Part shown: piece by piece, positions 5,351 through 7,226 of the stretch
How positions within the stretch are numbered: position 1 is the stretch's first letter
How the letters are laid out: every line of letters starts with the position of its first letter
Assembly: GCA_905479025.1 (NCBI GenBank)
Contig: CAJQKX010000096.1
Coordinates: 1 to 7,226 of the forward strand
Length of the DNA: 7,226 nucleotides
DNA from: an uncultured Paraglaciecola sp.
GTDB lineage: Bacteria > Pseudomonadota > Gammaproteobacteria > Enterobacterales > Alteromonadaceae
Direction of reading: 5' to 3'
The notes under the pieces: generated by a model
Database searches by the model: none
The model's input: only the letters and a program-made list of their open reading frames with translations
What the model was told of the DNA's origin: nothing
Made by a program: the position numbers and the translations under genes

Positions 5351-6649
5351 ATGATGAGTAAAAAACAAAGGTATTGGTTGGGGGCGTTCATCGTGCCAAC
5401 GCTTATAGTTTTTACCTTTTATTACGCTAAAACGTCAGTAGTTTTATACCAACTAGGCCTTAAAGCAAACAAGTATGTGGCGTTAAATGTGAATAAAAAT
5501 TCCGGGGTAAGAAAGCACCTACTAAAATATGCTGAACATATACTGCAATACTCTCCAAGAACTCATAACATCAGCTATCAAAAAAACGATGCCATCGTAG
5601 GAGCTACACCTTCACTAGTCCTGACACCTGAATTTGGAAAAAACAGTTACAAAATCATAAAAGTAAAAAATGTGAGTCAACTTTTAAGACAGCTTAATTT
5701 GGCAAAAGCGGGAGATATTATCTGGATTGCACCTGGCGTTTATAAGCTCATTGGTAAACGATTCCCAGTTAAACATTCAGGAACGTCAACACAAAAAATC
5801 ATCCTGATGGCTGAGACCTTTGGTTCCGTGTTATTGCAATTAGACTCTGTTGAAGGCTTGTATTTGACGCAACCCCATTGGTCAATCCATAACTTAATAT
5901 TTGAAGGTGTCTGTCGATACGACAACAACTGCGAGCATGGCATTCACCTTATCGGCAATGCCGATAATACCGAGATCATCAATAACCGCTTTATCAACTT
6001 TAATGCCCATATTAAGAGTAACGGCAGGAGAGGCGATTTTCCTGACAATATTACAATCCGCCACAACGACTTTTATAATCAAAGCCCACGTAAAACTAAG
6101 AATCCTGTTACTCCAATTGATGTTGTAGGTGGTAATGACTGGCTGATTGAAAATAATTTTATCGCAGATTTTGCCTTGAAAGAGCAAAATAATTTTACCG
6201 TAAGTTATGGCGCTTTTCTAAAGGGGGCCAGCCAACGGGGGAAAATAGTAGGTAATGTAGTCAATTGTGCCTGGAACGTGCCCCACCAATCATTTTTGGA
6301 CATAAGAATAGGACTCTCCCTGGGCGGCGGGGGAACCGCTAAAGCTTTTTGTCAGGATGCAGTTTGTGATTACGAACACAAAGATGGTGTTATTGAAAAT
6401 AATCTCATCCTTAACTGCCAAAATGACGTGAGTATTTACCTGAACAAAGCCCCTGACAGTATGATTAAGGACAATATATTACTTAACTCTTTGGGCATAG
6501 ATGCCAGATTTTCCATTACCACCGCAACAATACAAAACAACCAATATCAAGGGAGAATTAAGGCCCGAGACGGCGCATGGATAAGAAATATTAACAATAA
6601 AAACATCCCTTTAAATGATATGCAGACAAGCTTTATTGCCGATGATTAA
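5351..6649 (+). CDS. Membrane-anchored right-handed parallel beta-helix protein, candidate polysaccharide lyase or epimerase
   Basis: A 432-residue protein with a short basic N-terminus (KKQR at 4-7) and one hydrophobic segment (about 9-26), read as a signal anchor or uncleaved signal peptide that puts the rest in the periplasm or outside. Residues about 100-180 resemble the start of pectate-lyase-like folds (AKAGDIIWIAPGVY at 118-131). From about 180 to 400 there are repeated rungs with asparagine-rich turns: IINNRFI, IRHNDFY, IENNFI, IVGNVV, IENNLI, IKDNIL and IQNNQY. Cysteine pairs Cys188/Cys194 and Cys334/Cys339 could be disulfides, consistent with export. I chose ATG 5351 (a second ATG follows at 5354), just after the decarboxylase stop (TAAaATGATG); a GTG at 5333 would add six residues and overlap the upstream gene by 17 nt. 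The polysaccharide locus suggests trimming or epimerising the exported polymer, but I see no motif that fixes the activity. Confidence 0.8.
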   Translation: MMSKKQRYWLGAFIVPTLIVFTFYYAKTSVVLYQLGLKANKYVALNVNKNSGVRKHLLKYAEHILQYSPRTHNISYQKNDAIVGATPSLVLTPEFGKNSYKIIKVKNVSQLLRQLNLAKAGDIIWIAPGVYKLIGKRFPVKHSGTSTQKIILMAETFGSVLLQLDSVEGLYLTQPHWSIHNLIFEGVCRYDNNCEHGIHLIGNADNTEIINNRFINFNAHIKSNGRRGDFPDNITIRHNDFYNQSPRKTKNPVTPIDVVGGNDWLIENNFIADFALKEQNNFTVSYGAFLKGASQRGKIVGNVVNCAWNVPHQSFLDIRIGLSLGGGGTAKAFCQDAVCDYEHKDGVIENNLILNCQNDVSIYLNKAPDSMIKDNILLNSLGIDARFSITTATIQNNQYQGRIKARDGAWIRNINNKNIPLNDMQTSFIADD

Positions 6650-7226
6650 GCCCCCTGACCCATTCTAAACTCGCGACTTCAACTTCGTTACGCCACTGTT
6701 GAGAAGAAAACGTATGGTTTGCACCGGTGATAGTGACACGCTGGCTTACTTTCGCGGCAACTGCCCCTTTCCAGTCCTTCGATGATTCAGTTAAATCAAT
6801 AAACTCAGACGCTGTTAGGTCATCCCCACTGATGATCAGCATGATCGGTTTATCGAAGGTTTTCAAACCTTCTAACATATGCTCAATGTAATTTTCACCC
6901 GTCGTTTTCATCTCGTTTTTCGTTTGAGCGTCAGTTTTTTTTACAGACATTTTTAATAAATTGCCACTAAGGCTCTGCAAGGACGATTTAATATCAAACT
7001 TAAAACTAAAAACCTTAGCCCAAAAAGCCCGTTCTTTAAGGCGATTAAGATAATAATGCTTAACAATGGCCTTAGCCTCACCTTGCTCAGAACGCACCCA
7101 GGGGTTTAACAGGATCATGCCAGCCAAATCGTCACAATTTTTTTTCTTTGCATAAATAAGTGCAGAAGACGCGGCATCACATAAGCCCCAAATAACCACT
7201 TTATTAGCACCACTTTGCTGTTTTAA
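6633..7226 (-). CDS. Alpha/beta-hydrolase, exosortase A system-associated hydrolase 1 (TIGR03100-like), partial: N-terminus beyond the right edge
   Basis: The frame is open to the window edge, giving 197 C-terminal residues beginning LKQQSGANKVVIWGLCDAAS. An internal GTG at 7199 is in frame but lies in the middle of the fold, so the true start is outside. GLCDA (residues 14-18 of the fragment) is the nucleophile elbow with Cys16 in place of serine, the acid is probably Asp135 or Asp136 in SGDDLTASEF, and the histidine is His171 in GANHTF, giving a complete Cys-Asp-His triad. LLNPWVRSEQG and KHYYLNRLKERAFW are stretches I recall from hydrolase 1 of exosortase A loci. Its role is unknown; release or transfer of an acyl group made by the nearby ligase and ACP is a reasonable guess. 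It is convergent with the beta-helix gene, their 3' ends overlapping by 17 bp (6633-6649). Confidence 0.85.
   Translation of the reverse strand, partial: LKQQSGANKVVIWGLCDAASSALIYAKKKNCDDLAGMILLNPWVRSEQGEAKAIVKHYYLNRLKERAFWAKVFSFKFDIKSSLQSLSGNLLKMSVKKTDAQTKNEMKTTGENYIEHMLEGLKTFDKPIMLIISGDDLTASEFIDLTESSKDWKGAVAAKVSQRVTITGANHTFSSQQWRNEVEVASLEWVRGLNHRQ

Noticed and set aside
4332..5368. Three minus-strand frames antisense to the decarboxylase (103, 60 and 65 codons)
   Set aside because: They are shadows of a well-conserved gene, without family resemblance or ribosome binding sites.
5740..6187. Small frames on both strands inside the beta-helix gene (67, 97 and 75 codons)
   Set aside because: Low-complexity translations arising from the Asn/Ile-rich repeats of the real gene; no independent support.
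7197..7199. GTG at 7199 as the start of the hydrolase
   Set aside because: It lies just before the strand leading to the nucleophile elbow, so a protein starting there would lack the first half of the alpha/beta-hydrolase fold; the frame is open to the window edge.
1..7226. CRISPR arrays, tRNA or rRNA genes, insertion sequences
   Set aside because: No regularly spaced repeats of suitable length, no cloverleaf-like segments and no transposase-like frames were seen.

Overview
The window looks like part of an extracellular polysaccharide / exosortase A (PEP-CTERM) accessory locus from a marine gammaproteobacterium. The AT-rich base composition, the gene families and the close match of the WecB N-terminus to enterobacterial WecB suggest Alteromonadales (Glaciecola/Paraglaciecola-like). 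The taxon is an inference; there is no rRNA or other phylogenetic marker.

Layout. On the minus strand at the left edge are a partial wecB (UDP-GlcNAc 2-epimerase, start at 698) and, 36 bp upstream of it, a free-standing 80-aa acyl carrier protein (977..735). A 129-bp divergent intergenic region (978..1106) separates the ACP from a plus-strand series: an AMP-forming acyl-CoA/ACP ligase of the exosortase A-associated type (1107..2693), a 311-bp AT-rich spacer, an arabinose-5-phosphate isomerase of the KdsD/KpsF family (3005..3955), a 152-bp spacer ending in a tandem GGAAAATTAA repeat, a PLP-dependent decarboxylase of the exosortase A-associated type (4108..5349), and a membrane-anchored right-handed beta-helix protein that starts 1 nt after the decarboxylase stop (5351..6649). 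At the right edge a convergent alpha/beta-hydrolase (exosortase A-associated hydrolase 1 type) runs in from outside the window, and its 3' end overlaps the beta-helix gene by 17 bp.

How the genes may work together. Ligase, ACP, PLP decarboxylase and hydrolase are the small-molecule enzymes that recur around exosortase A, and their common substrate has not been established. A reasonable inference is that the ligase activates an amino or carboxylic acid, the ACP carries it on phosphopantetheine (Ser38), the decarboxylase makes or modifies the substrate, and the hydrolase releases or transfers it. WecB (UDP-ManNAc supply) and KdsD/KpsF (arabinose 5-phosphate, the Kdo precursor) tie the locus to surface sugar synthesis, and the beta-helix protein is a candidate envelope-located polysaccharide lyase or epimerase. 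The exosortase itself, the PEP-CTERM substrates and the glycosyltransferases are not in the window.

The most notable points are the ligase/ACP/decarboxylase/hydrolase module of unknown chemistry, the KdsD/KpsF gene placed between ligase and decarboxylase with its own dyad-rich upstream region, and a tandem Shine-Dalgarno repeat before the decarboxylase that shares an exact 14-mer with the wecB leader.
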